Assembly (NCBI GenBank): GCA_041645075.1
Contig: JBAZQS010000001.1
Location: 17,830 to 81,829, forward strand
Reading direction: 5' to 3'
Origin: JBAZQS01 sp041645075
GTDB taxonomy: Bacteria; Patescibacteriota; Patescibacteriia; 2-01-FULL-39-33
DNA: 64,000 nt
The translations under genes and the position numbers were made by a program. Positions 23,963 to 33,600 of this stretch are shown one piece after another. The notes under the pieces are model-generated. The model searched no databases, had not been told where the DNA came from, and saw nothing but the letters and a program-made list of their open reading frames with translations. Each line of letters begins with the position of its first letter. The first letter of the stretch is position 1.

Positions 23963-24589
23963 ATGTCTATGAGTAATCCGGAGAGCAATTTAGGCCTTGG
24001 TAATTACAATTCTCAAAAATCCCGCTTTGTTCGGACGAAAGAATTCGTCTGGGAAATGTTTAAGGTCGCGGTTGTTTCGCTGGCGATCATTCTCCCGGTT
24101 CGTTATTTTTTAATCCAGCCCTTTTATGTCAAGGGAGCGTCCATGGAGCCGAATTTTTATGATCATGAGTATTTGATCATTGATGAGATTGGTTATCGTT
24201 TTAATGAGCCCCAAAGAGGCGATATAGTGGTTTTTAAATATCCGAAAAATCCCAGGCAATATTTTATAAAAAGAGTTATCGGCCTGCCCGGGGAGCATAT
24301 AAAAATAGAAAATGGCCGGATTTACCTATTGAAACCAGGCACTTCTTTTATCCCCTTGGCGGAAAATTATTTGGCGCCGGGCCTGGCGACCGACTTGCCG
24401 GCTCGCGGTTATGGCGACATCACTTTGGGCGCCGACGAATATTTTTTATTGGGCGATAATCGGGGAGAAAGTTTGGATTCCAGGGTGTTCGGGCCGGTAA
24501 AAAGGAGTTTTATTATCGGCCGCACCTGGTTGCGTGGCTGGCCATTCACCCGGTTGACCATTTTTAATACGCCAAAGTATAACTTTTAA
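23963..24589 (+). CDS. lepB: Signal peptidase I
   Basis: 208 residues. One membrane segment (about 34-52) precedes the catalytic serine S60 in GASMEPN and the lysine base K103 in QYFIKRVIGLPG. Box E YFLLGDNRGESLDSR is present. It cleaves signal peptides of exported proteins outside the membrane, and the large surface proteins at 27-45 kb are obvious clients. A second ATG two codons in is an alternative start. hisS follows after 26 nt. Confidence 0.95.
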   Translation: MSMSNPESNLGLGNYNSQKSRFVRTKEFVWEMFKVAVVSLAIILPVRYFLIQPFYVKGASMEPNFYDHEYLIIDEIGYRFNEPQRGDIVVFKYPKNPRQYFIKRVIGLPGEHIKIENGRIYLLKPGTSFIPLAENYLAPGLATDLPARGYGDITLGADEYFLLGDNRGESLDSRVFGPVKRSFIIGRTWLRGWPFTRLTIFNTPKYNF

Positions 24590-24615
24590 CCTTTAACTTT
24601 TTACTTTTAACTCTA

Positions 24616-26169
24616 ATGTCCAGACCAAAGAAAAACTACAACAATTATAATAAAGATAAAAAAGCGGCTAAAACCGAAAATAAGCCCGCTTCGACTTCGC
24701 CAAAGCGAGGCGAGCCGGAAAAACGAAGCCGGAAAAAAGAATTGTCTACCATCACGGGCATGAGAGATATTCTGCCCCAAGACCAGAAGTATTGGGAGGC
24801 CGTGAGAAATGTGGCCAAGGCCATGGCTTTGGCTTACGGCTATGACCAGATTGATACGCCCATTTTGGAATATACGGATTTATTTATTCGGGGCGTGGGC
24901 AAGCAGACCGATATCGTGGAAAAAGAGATGTTCAGCTTTATTGACCAAGGCGGCGATAATTTGTGCCTAAGGCCGGAAGCGACGGCGGCCGTAGTCAGGG
25001 CCTATATCCAGCACGGCATGCTTAATCAGACGCAGCCGGTTAAGTTTTTTTACCTCGGCCCGATGTTTCGCCACGAAAAGCCGCAATCCGGCCGTTTCCG
25101 CCAGCTTTATCAATTTGGTTTTGAGGCCATTGGCGAGATTAATCCGGCTTTGGACGCCCAGCTTATATTAATGGGCTGGAACTGCCTGAATGAATTGGGC
25201 TTAGAGTCGTTAATTCAGGTCAACAGCATCGGCTGTCCCGAATGCCGCGAAAAATATAAGCAGGAATTGATAAAATATTACAAAAGCAAGAGTAAATTGC
25301 TTTGCGAGAATTGCAAAAAGCGTTTGGCGAAAAATCCTTTGCGCCTATTGGATTGCAAAGAGGACGGCTGCCGCCAATTGCGCGATGAAGCGCCGCAGAT
25401 TTTGGATTTTTTGGACGAGGAATGCAAGGACCATTTTATGAAAGTCGTGGAATATTTGGACGAATTGGATTTGCCCTATGTTTTAAATCCGCATATTGTC
25501 CGGGGCTTGGATTATTATACTAAAACCATTTTTGAATATTGGGCGGCTGACGATATTGAGGGCAAGAGCGCTTTGGGCGGTGGCGGCCGTTATGACGGCT
25601 TGGTGGAAACCCTGGGCGGACGGGAACAAATTCCGGCCTGCGGTTTGGCCATGGGCATGGACCGGATGGTGGCAAAATTAAGGGAAAAAGAAATTGCCGT
25701 GCCCAAGCCCTATAAGCCGGATATATTTATTGCCCAATTAGGCGAAGCCGCCAAAAAGAAAGCCCTGGTTTTGTATGAAAAATTGCGGAAAATAGAGGGA
25801 TTGGCCCTGGCCCAGGCATTTTATAAAGACAGTTTGAAAAGTCAGCTGGAATTGGCCAATAAATTGGAAGTCAAATTCACTCTGATTTTAGGCCAAAAAG
25901 AAATTGGCGACGGCACGATTTTGTTCAGGGACATGGAAGGCGGGGTTCAAGAAGTTATTAATTTTAATAAAATAGAAGAAGAATTACAGGCCCGACTGGA
26001 AAAATATTATAAAAGTCGGACGACCATTCTAAGAGAAGCAGAAACAGAAGAATCAGAAAACACGGCAGAAACATTGCCTTTGCCAAAAAGAAGAAAGAGG
26101 CATCAAGACATTATTAGAGAAGAAGAGGAAGATGAAGGAGAAAGGTTGGAAAAAGAACCGGAAGAATAG
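24616..26169 (+). CDS. hisS: Histidyl-tRNA synthetase with charged N- and C-terminal tails
   Basis: 517 residues, about 90 more than the typical 420-430. The core is a class II HisRS: TGMRDILPQDQKYWEAV, motif 2 FRHEKPQSGRFRQLYQFGFEA, a Cys-rich insertion (CPECREKYK, CENCKKRL, CKEDGC), VRGLDYYTKTIFEYW and ALGGGGRYDGLVE. The extra length is a Lys-rich first 45 residues and a last 50 residues that are Glu-rich with one basic KRRKRH patch. Both look disordered. It charges tRNA-His, which is of interest because the only tRNA-His-like gene here (19543) is abnormal. Confidence 0.95.
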   Translation: MSRPKKNYNNYNKDKKAAKTENKPASTSPKRGEPEKRSRKKELSTITGMRDILPQDQKYWEAVRNVAKAMALAYGYDQIDTPILEYTDLFIRGVGKQTDIVEKEMFSFIDQGGDNLCLRPEATAAVVRAYIQHGMLNQTQPVKFFYLGPMFRHEKPQSGRFRQLYQFGFEAIGEINPALDAQLILMGWNCLNELGLESLIQVNSIGCPECREKYKQELIKYYKSKSKLLCENCKKRLAKNPLRLLDCKEDGCRQLRDEAPQILDFLDEECKDHFMKVVEYLDELDLPYVLNPHIVRGLDYYTKTIFEYWAADDIEGKSALGGGGRYDGLVETLGGREQIPACGLAMGMDRMVAKLREKEIAVPKPYKPDIFIAQLGEAAKKKALVLYEKLRKIEGLALAQAFYKDSLKSQLELANKLEVKFTLILGQKEIGDGTILFRDMEGGVQEVINFNKIEEELQARLEKYYKSRTTILREAETEESENTAETLPLPKRRKRHQDIIREEEEDEGERLEKEPEE

Positions 26170-26246
26170 TCGTGTTTGTCAATATTAATTTATTATAACG
26201 AGATGGCTATAAAGCCGTCTTAATTAAAGAAAGCGAGGTGAACCAA

Positions 26247-26483
26247 GTGGTAGAAGTAAAAAGAAAAAAGGGCGAGACCTTTGAGGCCTTAGTCAGGCGG
26301 TTTAGCAAAAAAATCCAGCAGAGCGGGCGATTAATCCAATCCAGAAAGATTAGGTATTATGAAGCGAAGAAAAATAAGACCGCCGTCAGAACCGCCGCGG
26401 CCCGTCGGCAAGAGATCAATGTAAAAAGGGACTATTTGAAAAAAATAGGCAAATTAGTGGAAGAACCGAGAAGTAATCGATAA
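26247..26483 (+). CDS. rpsU: Small ribosomal subunit protein S21
   Basis: 78 residues. The GTG at 26247 (VVEVKRKKGETFEALVRRF) is preferred because GAGG (26235-26238) lies 8 nt upstream and the alignment with S21 starts here. An in-frame GTG at 26238 would overlap that site. The protein is highly basic, as in S21, which helps initiation-region recognition on the 30S subunit. The following YqeY-like gene is a common neighbour of rpsU. Confidence 0.9.
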   Translation: MVEVKRKKGETFEALVRRFSKKIQQSGRLIQSRKIRYYEAKKNKTAVRTAAARRQEINVKRDYLKKIGKLVEEPRSNR

Positions 26484-26518
26484 ATTTTTTAATTTCTCCC
26501 CCGAAAAATAAAAAAATC

Positions 26519-26977
26519 ATGACCCTGCAGCCGCAAATTGAACAGGATTTTTTAAAGGCCCTTAAAAGAGGGGATAAATCCGTAGTGGACACGCTACGGA
26601 TGCTTAAGGCCGCCGTCCAGAACAAAAAAATTGAAAAATTAATGGCCAAGGAAGCGGCCTTGCCTGATGAGGAAATGGTTGGCTTAATCAAATCGGAAAT
26701 TAAAAAACGGCGGGACTCGATTGATTCATATCGGCAAGGCAACCGGAACGATTTGGCGGACAAGGAGGAAGCCGAAATAAAAATTTTAGAAAAATATCTG
26801 CCCGAGCCATTATCCGAAGATAAGTTAATTGAGATAATTAAAAATGTTATCGGTGAGTTGGGCGCGGCTGGTCCGGCTGATTTCGGCAAAGTAATGGGCG
26901 CGGTGGTGGCTCGGGTTAAGGGGCGGGCGGATGGACAGGTGGTAGCACGGTTGGTTAAAGAGGAACTTGGGAAATAA
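26519..26977 (+). CDS. yqeY: YqeY/GatB C-terminal-like protein
   Basis: 152 residues, normal for YqeY: QPQIEQDFLKALKRGDKSVV, then TLRMLKAAVQNKKIEK, and KYLPEPLSEDKL near the middle. A C-terminal helical domain (GPADFGKVMGAVVARVKGRA) is related to the tail of amidotransferase subunit GatB. It is thought to bind tRNA, but its role is not firmly known. It starts 35 nt after rpsU. Confidence 0.9.
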   Translation: MTLQPQIEQDFLKALKRGDKSVVDTLRMLKAAVQNKKIEKLMAKEAALPDEEMVGLIKSEIKKRRDSIDSYRQGNRNDLADKEEAEIKILEKYLPEPLSEDKLIEIIKNVIGELGAAGPADFGKVMGAVVARVKGRADGQVVARLVKEELGK

Positions 26978-27018
26978 AATTAAAAATTAATCAATCTTTA
27001 TAAAATAACTTAAAATCT

Positions 27019-30000
27019 ATGTTCAAGTCACGCCCTTCCCTCATGCAAAGGTCGTCCATCACCAAAATATTATTGGTTGTGTTTTTGGTGATTTTTTTGT
27101 TTTTAATTTTGCCGACCACGACCTGGGCGCAAAACCTTGATCTTGGCTTGGAAAGCGCTCGGGGCATCGGCTTGGCCGAAACCCCGCTCAAGGTGATTAT
27201 CGCTCGCATCATCCAGATTGTTTTGGGTTTTTTGGGCATCTTGACCGTGATTTTGATTATGTACGCCGGCTTTATTTGGATGACGGCGGGCGGTGACGAA
27301 AAAAAAATTGAAACGGCGAAAAAAATACTTCGTGACGCCATCATCGGCCTGATTATAATTTTGGCCGCCTTTATCATCGTCTCCTTTATTTTGCGCGGCT
27401 GGGAGACGGGTGGCGGCGGCCCCGGCGGTCGCGGCCCCGGCGGCGGTCCTGATCTTTGGGGCCTGGGCCAGGATCCGGTGGAAAGCGTTTATCCGGCCAA
27501 TAGACAAAGGGATGTGCCCATTAATACGATGATCGCGGTTACTTTTAAGGAGAAAATCAAGCCGAGCACCATCTGCCAAATAGCGGACACGGCGACCCGA
27601 TGCAATGGCGAAGCCATAAAAAGAGATGCAAGAAACAATCTTAATGTGGAGATTTGTAAATTAACCGCCGGTACAACGGCTTGCGAGACGACCGGTGAAT
27701 TTAGGAAAGAAGATTTTGCCGCAACCAAGGTCTATAACAACGATGACTATACTTTCGTTTTCATTACTTATCAAAATGACAACAGGAAATATTTGGGCTT
27801 GGAAGACAAGCAGAATCGTGTTTTTCAGGTGACATTAAATCAAGGGATTATGAAAGCTGACGGCAGTGAGACCGTATTTAAAAATTCTACCAATCGGATG
27901 TATCGCTGGAGCTTTACCACCAACGGCGAGCTGGATTTGGACCCGCCCGAAGTCCAGAGCACGAACGCGGTTTTAAATCCCGAGAGCATTGATAATGTGA
28001 GCGGGATTTGGCCCAGCCCGGATGAAAGGGCCGACACTTATGTATCGGCTGGCGTGGCGACGCGGACTCAATTGATGTTTACCGTCGGGTCGGGTAGCTT
28101 TAATCAGGAAATCGTCGCTTCCGCGACACCGCCCGCGCCCGTAAGCCCAAATACCACAAACGCCACCCTAAGCGGGACATATAGCGGCATAGGTGATGGC
28201 ACAGTCACCGTGAATATTATTGGCAATGCTGTTTCTGTTGCTTGGCCCGGTGTGACTCAACAGTATACCAGCGCTTATGATAGCGGTCTCAATGTAAATA
28301 TCGGTCCTTATGGTTTAAATTTCAGATTAAATGAAGTGGTAGCAGGCAGTAATAGCTGGACTTTTAATGTTGTGGCGCCTAAAACCGGCGATCGGGTGCA
28401 ATTTTTAGATGATAATAGAGTAATCAGAACATATACCATAGGCAGGGACACAATAGTTTCAGCCGTGGCCGTGAATGGTGATGGCGGAAGATTAAATACC
28501 CTAAAAAATATCGTGACGAAAATTTTGACGGATTATGGCACGATTTTTCAACGTTGCGCCGTTGATCCAGATCTGTTGTGTCTGGAAACAAAAACCACCG
28601 GTTCAGCGACTAATCGCTATGCCGTAAAATTTTTAATCCAGAATACCACTGCTATTAGTACTGTGTTTAATGCGGCGGTTACGGCCGGTCAAAATATTTT
28701 GGAAAGAATAACGGTTAATGGCATCAGAGACGCGTATCGCAATACCAAATTTCAGATTAATTTTAATGAGGCGGTGAATCCCTTGGTGATTGATAAAATT
28801 TTAGTTAAATATGATAAAGATTATAATGTCGCGAATGCCACTGAAGCCGCTAATACCGCCGAGACCTCAATCCTAAATACCGCCACCACAACAAAGATAA
28901 AATATAAGATTACTAATAAATATCGCACCGTTGAATTAACCGGCAATATTGAATGCGGGGTGAATGCTTGCGGCGATAAAATTTATTGCTGGCCGGTAAA
29001 TAATAAGATAGACACCAATGAAGATGGCACTATAGATGTTCTTAATGATTTTGCTCACAAAGCCACTTATTATGAAGTAGAAACACCGGCGGCTAATTTA
29101 AAAAAATGCGGTACGGCTAATGAGGGCTGGTGCAGGACTTGGGGCGGGACTTGCGCCATAGATGGGCCATGCGGTAAAGCCGTGCCCAATGCTGCCAATC
29201 AAATAGTTTATTATCCCAAATCCATACCAACTTGCGTAGGCGATAATGATTCTTGGTGTGAAGGTAGTTGGGGCGGTACCTGTAATGCGGCCTTGGGCAA
29301 TAAATGCACCAGAGTGGTCAGTGGAAATTTAGAAATTTATAAGCCCTCGGACAAACCCGAGGATTGGGGTATTTGCCCAACCGTTAATGCCGGTTGGTGT
29401 CTGGCTTGGGGCGGTTCCTGCCTGGCGAACGCGCCTTGTACCAAAATTTTAGCTTCAAACAAATTTTATTATCCTTCATTAGAAACGCCTTTTAGCAACG
29501 GCATGACGGACATGGCCTTAAATTCTTTTAACGGCAGTTTTAATTATTTTCAAGACCCGACTAATCAGAGATATTATGGCTTGGCCAATGGCCAGGAAAA
29601 AAACGCCTATATTTTAAATTTAGCCAAGCCCTATTATAATCCCTTGGACCCGAGCGGCAGCGGTTTTGGCGATAATTTTCAGTGGAGTTTCTGGCTCTCG
29701 GATAAAATTGACTTGCAGCCGCCCCTTTTGATGAACATTGACCCGATAAAGGATAAGGAGGTAGATAATTTATTATATAAGCCCAAGCTTAATTTCAATA
29801 AGGTAATGAGTTACGGCACTTTAAGGGCGGGCTGGCTTTATGGCCAAACCATAGAAGAAAGAAATAAGAGATATATTTTACTGACGCCGTTGAGAAACGG
29901 TTGGGCGGTCGGCTATAACACTAATAGCAGTAATGATGTTGATCGCCGAGATGGCGAGCCCAAATATACCCACACTTTCGTTGAACATGACAGTCCGTTT

Positions 30001-30510
30001 TCCGTGCCCGCCAGTTACGCGCCCTTGGCCGGCTCGGGCCTAGAATCCATTACCCAGAATTGCTTTTTGCCGGGTAGCGGGCCGAAAAATGCCGGTAGCG
30101 GCGCTTGCGTTTATCAAAATCAAAATAACCCGGAAGCCACGCTCACCACCGGCTGTGTCACCGATGCTGATATTGCTCTCGCGAATCGGGTAAAATTGCC
30201 CAATCCCGCTTCTTATGCCACGCTTTATTGCGATAGAGATGAAATTAACGGCGCTAAAAAATGCGGTCTTAATGATAACGGCACTAATAATCCCAAAGTA
30301 TATTGTATGGCTTTTCACGCGACTTCTACCAAGCCCGAAGTTAATGGCCGGTCGCAAAAAGGCAGCTGGGTTATCAGCCAAGACCATTCGGCTGTTCTAT
30401 CCGATTTAACCGATGATAATGAGAATATAGGTAAAACCGGCTGTTGTTTTGGCAAATGTTTTGATAATAATGGCACGCTTCTTAATTATAATGATGATAT
30501 AGCCAAATAG
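27019..30510 (+). CDS. Large secreted protein with pilin-like (Mbov_0395-type) N-terminus and Cys-rich modules
   Basis: 1163 residues. A signal segment (about 14-36, ending in TTTWAQ) is followed by two membrane helices (about 57-87 and 103-125) around GGDEKKIETAKKIL, the signature of the small pilin-like T4SS/Mbov_0395 proteins. A Gly/Pro-rich linker (about 131-148) leads to a large extracellular part. Ig-like (Big_5-type) stretches occur, for example near VYPANRQRDVPINTMIAVTF and again towards IDPIKDKEVDNLLYKPKLNF. Three copies of a Cys-rich module with the core WC-x3-WGG-x-C lie at about 695-820. It is probably surface-displayed; ligand unknown. The first 125 residues are very similar to those of the next gene. 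Confidence 0.75.
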   Translation: MFKSRPSLMQRSSITKILLVVFLVIFLFLILPTTTWAQNLDLGLESARGIGLAETPLKVIIARIIQIVLGFLGILTVILIMYAGFIWMTAGGDEKKIETAKKILRDAIIGLIIILAAFIIVSFILRGWETGGGGPGGRGPGGGPDLWGLGQDPVESVYPANRQRDVPINTMIAVTFKEKIKPSTICQIADTATRCNGEAIKRDARNNLNVEICKLTAGTTACETTGEFRKEDFAATKVYNNDDYTFVFITYQNDNRKYLGLEDKQNRVFQVTLNQGIMKADGSETVFKNSTNRMYRWSFTTNGELDLDPPEVQSTNAVLNPESIDNVSGIWPSPDERADTYVSAGVATRTQLMFTVGSGSFNQEIVASATPPAPVSPNTTNATLSGTYSGIGDGTVTVNIIGNAVSVAWPGVTQQYTSAYDSGLNVNIGPYGLNFRLNEVVAGSNSWTFNVVAPKTGDRVQFLDDNRVIRTYTIGRDTIVSAVAVNGDGGRLNTLKNIVTKILTDYGTIFQRCAVDPDLLCLETKTTGSATNRYAVKFLIQNTTAISTVFNAAVTAGQNILERITVNGIRDAYRNTKFQINFNEAVNPLVIDKILVKYDKDYNVANATEAANTAETSILNTATTTKIKYKITNKYRTVELTGNIECGVNACGDKIYCWPVNNKIDTNEDGTIDVLNDFAHKATYYEVETPAANLKKCGTANEGWCRTWGGTCAIDGPCGKAVPNAANQIVYYPKSIPTCVGDNDSWCEGSWGGTCNAALGNKCTRVVSGNLEIYKPSDKPEDWGICPTVNAGWCLAWGGSCLANAPCTKILASNKFYYPSLETPFSNGMTDMALNSFNGSFNYFQDPTNQRYYGLANGQEKNAYILNLAKPYYNPLDPSGSGFGDNFQWSFWLSDKIDLQPPLLMNIDPIKDKEVDNLLYKPKLNFNKVMSYGTLRAGWLYGQTIEERNKRYILLTPLRNGWAVGYNTNSSNDVDRRDGEPKYTHTFVEHDSPFSVPASYAPLAGSGLESITQNCFLPGSGPKNAGSGACVYQNQNNPEATLTTGCVTDADIALANRVKLPNPASYATLYCDRDEINGAKKCGLNDNGTNNPKVYCMAFHATSTKPEVNGRSQKGSWVISQDHSAVLSDLTDDNENIGKTGCCFGKCFDNNGTLLNYNDDIAK

Positions 30511-30544
30511 GCCATTAATTAATATTCTAATAGTGTATTTAAAT

Positions 30545-30570
30545 ACCCTCTCCTCTATTGAGGAGAGGGT
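30545..30570. repeat. Palindrome between the two large surface-protein genes
   Basis: A perfect 11-bp stem ACCCTCTCCTC (30545-30555) / GAGGAGAGGGT (30560-30570) with loop TATT, followed by agggtgagg. Its composition matches the common intergenic CCTC/GAGG-type palindrome family, also seen within comEC. It could act as a weak terminator but lacks a T run. Confidence 0.75.
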
Positions 30571-30619
30571 AGGGTGAGGAGGATTAAATTTCCTATTCCC
30601 ATAATTTTCTAAATTCACG

Positions 30620-33600
30620 ATGACCGCGATTGTCAAAAAGAAAAAATTCATAGCGTTTGTCCTGATTTTGGTTTTGGCCGGAATTTTTATTCTATTCAAT
30701 CCGATTTTGGCCCAAGACCAATTCGGCTTAAACAGCGCCGCGGGCATCGGCTTGGCGCAAAATGACCTTAAAACCACCATTGTCAATATCGTCAGGATAT
30801 TTTTGGGATTTTTGGGATTGGTGGCCGTGATTTTGATTATTTACGCCGGCTTTTTGTGGATGACGGCGGGCGGTGACGAAAAAAAAATTGAAACGGCAAA
30901 AAAAATAATTTTAGGCGCGGTCATTGGCTTAATTATTATTCTGTCGGCGTTTGCCATTGTTTCTTTTGTTTTAACCAGGTTGGCGCCACCGCCGGCCGAG
31001 CCATGCGTGTCCGGGACAATCGTTAGTTGCGGACCGCAGGGCTGCGGCAGTAAAATTTGCGTCAATGGGAGTTGGGGCGTTTGTAATATCAACACCTCCG
31101 CCTGCGACTTTATTCTTAATAACAAATTAAGCTACATAAAATATTTCCGCTCCGATAAAATACCGGCGGCCGGAAACACTTTTTCAAATTGGACCAGAAA
31201 CATCAGTTATAATTTTAGCGGCGTGGTCGGCGTGCCAAAAATAGATGATTTGTCGGTCGGCGCTTACGCGCGAAATAGAGGCGGCTTCATAACCGATACG
31301 CGATTATATAAAGTGGAGGGCTTTGACGGCACAGTTTTTACCGACTACGGCCCATTTAATCCAAATCAAACCCCCAACGAAGAATTTGACACCCAAATTG
31401 CTTGGGACACTTCGGCTTTGAATTTGCAATCAGAATGGAAAATAAAAACTCATGTTGTGCCAAGCGGTATTGCCACGCCATTTGAGTCGCCGGCTATTAA
31501 AACAAAAATTAGAGCGCCCAACTGCTTCAACGGCATCCAGGACTCACAATCGCCTTATGGCGAAACCGGCATTGATTGCGGCGGCAACCCGGCCAGCCAA
31601 TATTATTGCGGGGCGTGCGGGGGAGAAAGTTGCAGCAACGGCGGCGACAGCAGCCAATGTCTTGACGAAAATTGCGCCACCAGCGTCTGCCTGCCAATTA
31701 ATTGCCTGTGCGCCCAAAATCCGATTATTGATTGGATTGAGCCCGATAATGGCGCGGCCGGGAATTATGTCACCATCGGCGGCCGCTATTTCGGCAATTT
31801 AAAGGGCGCGGTTTATTTTGGCAATACCCGGGCTAATTTGGAATTAAATCCCGAATGCAACAGCACTTGGACCAGCAACCAGATTATCGTGGAGGTGCCG
31901 GCCATCGCGCAAAACACTTATCAGGTGACGGTCCAGACCCATCAGGATTTTGGCGGTTTAACCAGCAACAGCAAGGACTTCATTCTTAATAATATTGTCC
32001 GGCCCGGCCTTTGTAATGTTTATAATTTGGATATTTATACGGATAGAAATGTAAAAATAAACGCCGGCTCGGCGAATCAAACAGGCCAGCTTATCGGCGC
32101 GAATTTTCCGACCACCGGCCTCAAAAATGTTGTCTGGAAATTTCTTCCCACCAACACCACCAGCACCGGTTCCAATTGGGCCATAGATAGAGCCCGCGAC
32201 TTGGTGCCGGAGAACAAGAGGGGGATGACCAATTTAAATGTTTATAACGGCGCGCAGTATAGTAATCCGTTTAGATTTTTAGTCAGTCCGGGCGGGATCG
32301 GCGACCCCTGCGGTTTTGCCGATGATTCGCCCGGCATTTGTTCGGCGGCAGAGGTTTGCCAGACCGGCCTGGAATGTAATATTTTGGCTACTCCCACTAA
32401 GCCGGCTTGTACTTGCCAATCAGCCGCCAATTTTTGCAATAATAACGGCCAAGTGGAAGGCACGGAAGAGTGCGACGGCACGGCTTTTAAAGACAATAAA
32501 AATCAATGTTCAAATTATCCCGGCTTTACCGGCGGCGCGCTATCCTGCAACCGACAATGCCGACCAGACACCTCGCAATGTGTCAGTGTTTCCACCACTA
32601 ACATACCGGCGGGCATGGGTATATTCACTTGGTCGTTCAATACGATAATCAGCCCGCCCACGCCGTATAGTTGCGGCTATGACCAATATGGCGCCTGCAG
32701 TATAAGCGGCTGCGCCACGGGCCAGAGATGCGAGGTTCAGGGCAATAGTGACGAATTTATTGAATTTTATAATCCGACTGGCTACACCGTTAATAATTTC
32801 GGCGCCTGGTTATTGGTTATCAATAAAACAAATACTTCTACCATCTCAAATTTTTTGCCGGCGGGCGCCAGCGCTTCAATTCCGGCCAGGGGCTTTTTTG
32901 TTTTGCCGCGAAGCGCTCAATTTGGCTTGCCGCCCGCTTACTCGGGAGCCGTAACCATTAAATTGGTGCGGTCAGCCAACACGGCTTATGATGATAAAAT
33001 TACCTATGGCGGTCCCGGCAAATTGCCCTTAGCCATTGCCCCAACTTCTTTGGGCCGGAAAATTGACGGCCTTGAAAGTAGAAGCATATTTTCCGATCCC
33101 CTTGTTTTTACTGATTTTTCTGTTTTTGCCCGTTCCACTAAAGGCGTCTCTAACAGCGCGGAACCAGCCAAAACAGGCGCTCGTCTACTTATTAATGAAA
33201 TTTCCGTGGGCATTGACCCTTGCACTTGCCGGCCAGCCGCGCTCGCTACCTGCGCCAACGGCCTATTGGATGTGGGCGAGATTTGCGATCGGGTGGGCAA
33301 TGAGGACGTATTCCAGCGCGGCACTGGCCTTTGCTCGGATTATAATATCGGCTCAACCGGCCGGTTATCCTGCCGGAATTGCCAGATTGATAAGAGCAGT
33401 TGCCAAGGTCCTTTAGTCGATATCACCCAAGCGGCCATTGGTATGTACACCTGGTCGTTTAATACGATTAGCCAATCGCCATTTCAACGGCCTTATGTGG
33501 TGGAGGACTGCAGTCGGACAAGAAGTTGTGATGTCGGCGCTAAAATGGCCAGCCCCACCCCCTGGAGCGAAGAATGGAATCAAGTCAAGCACCCCAATTT

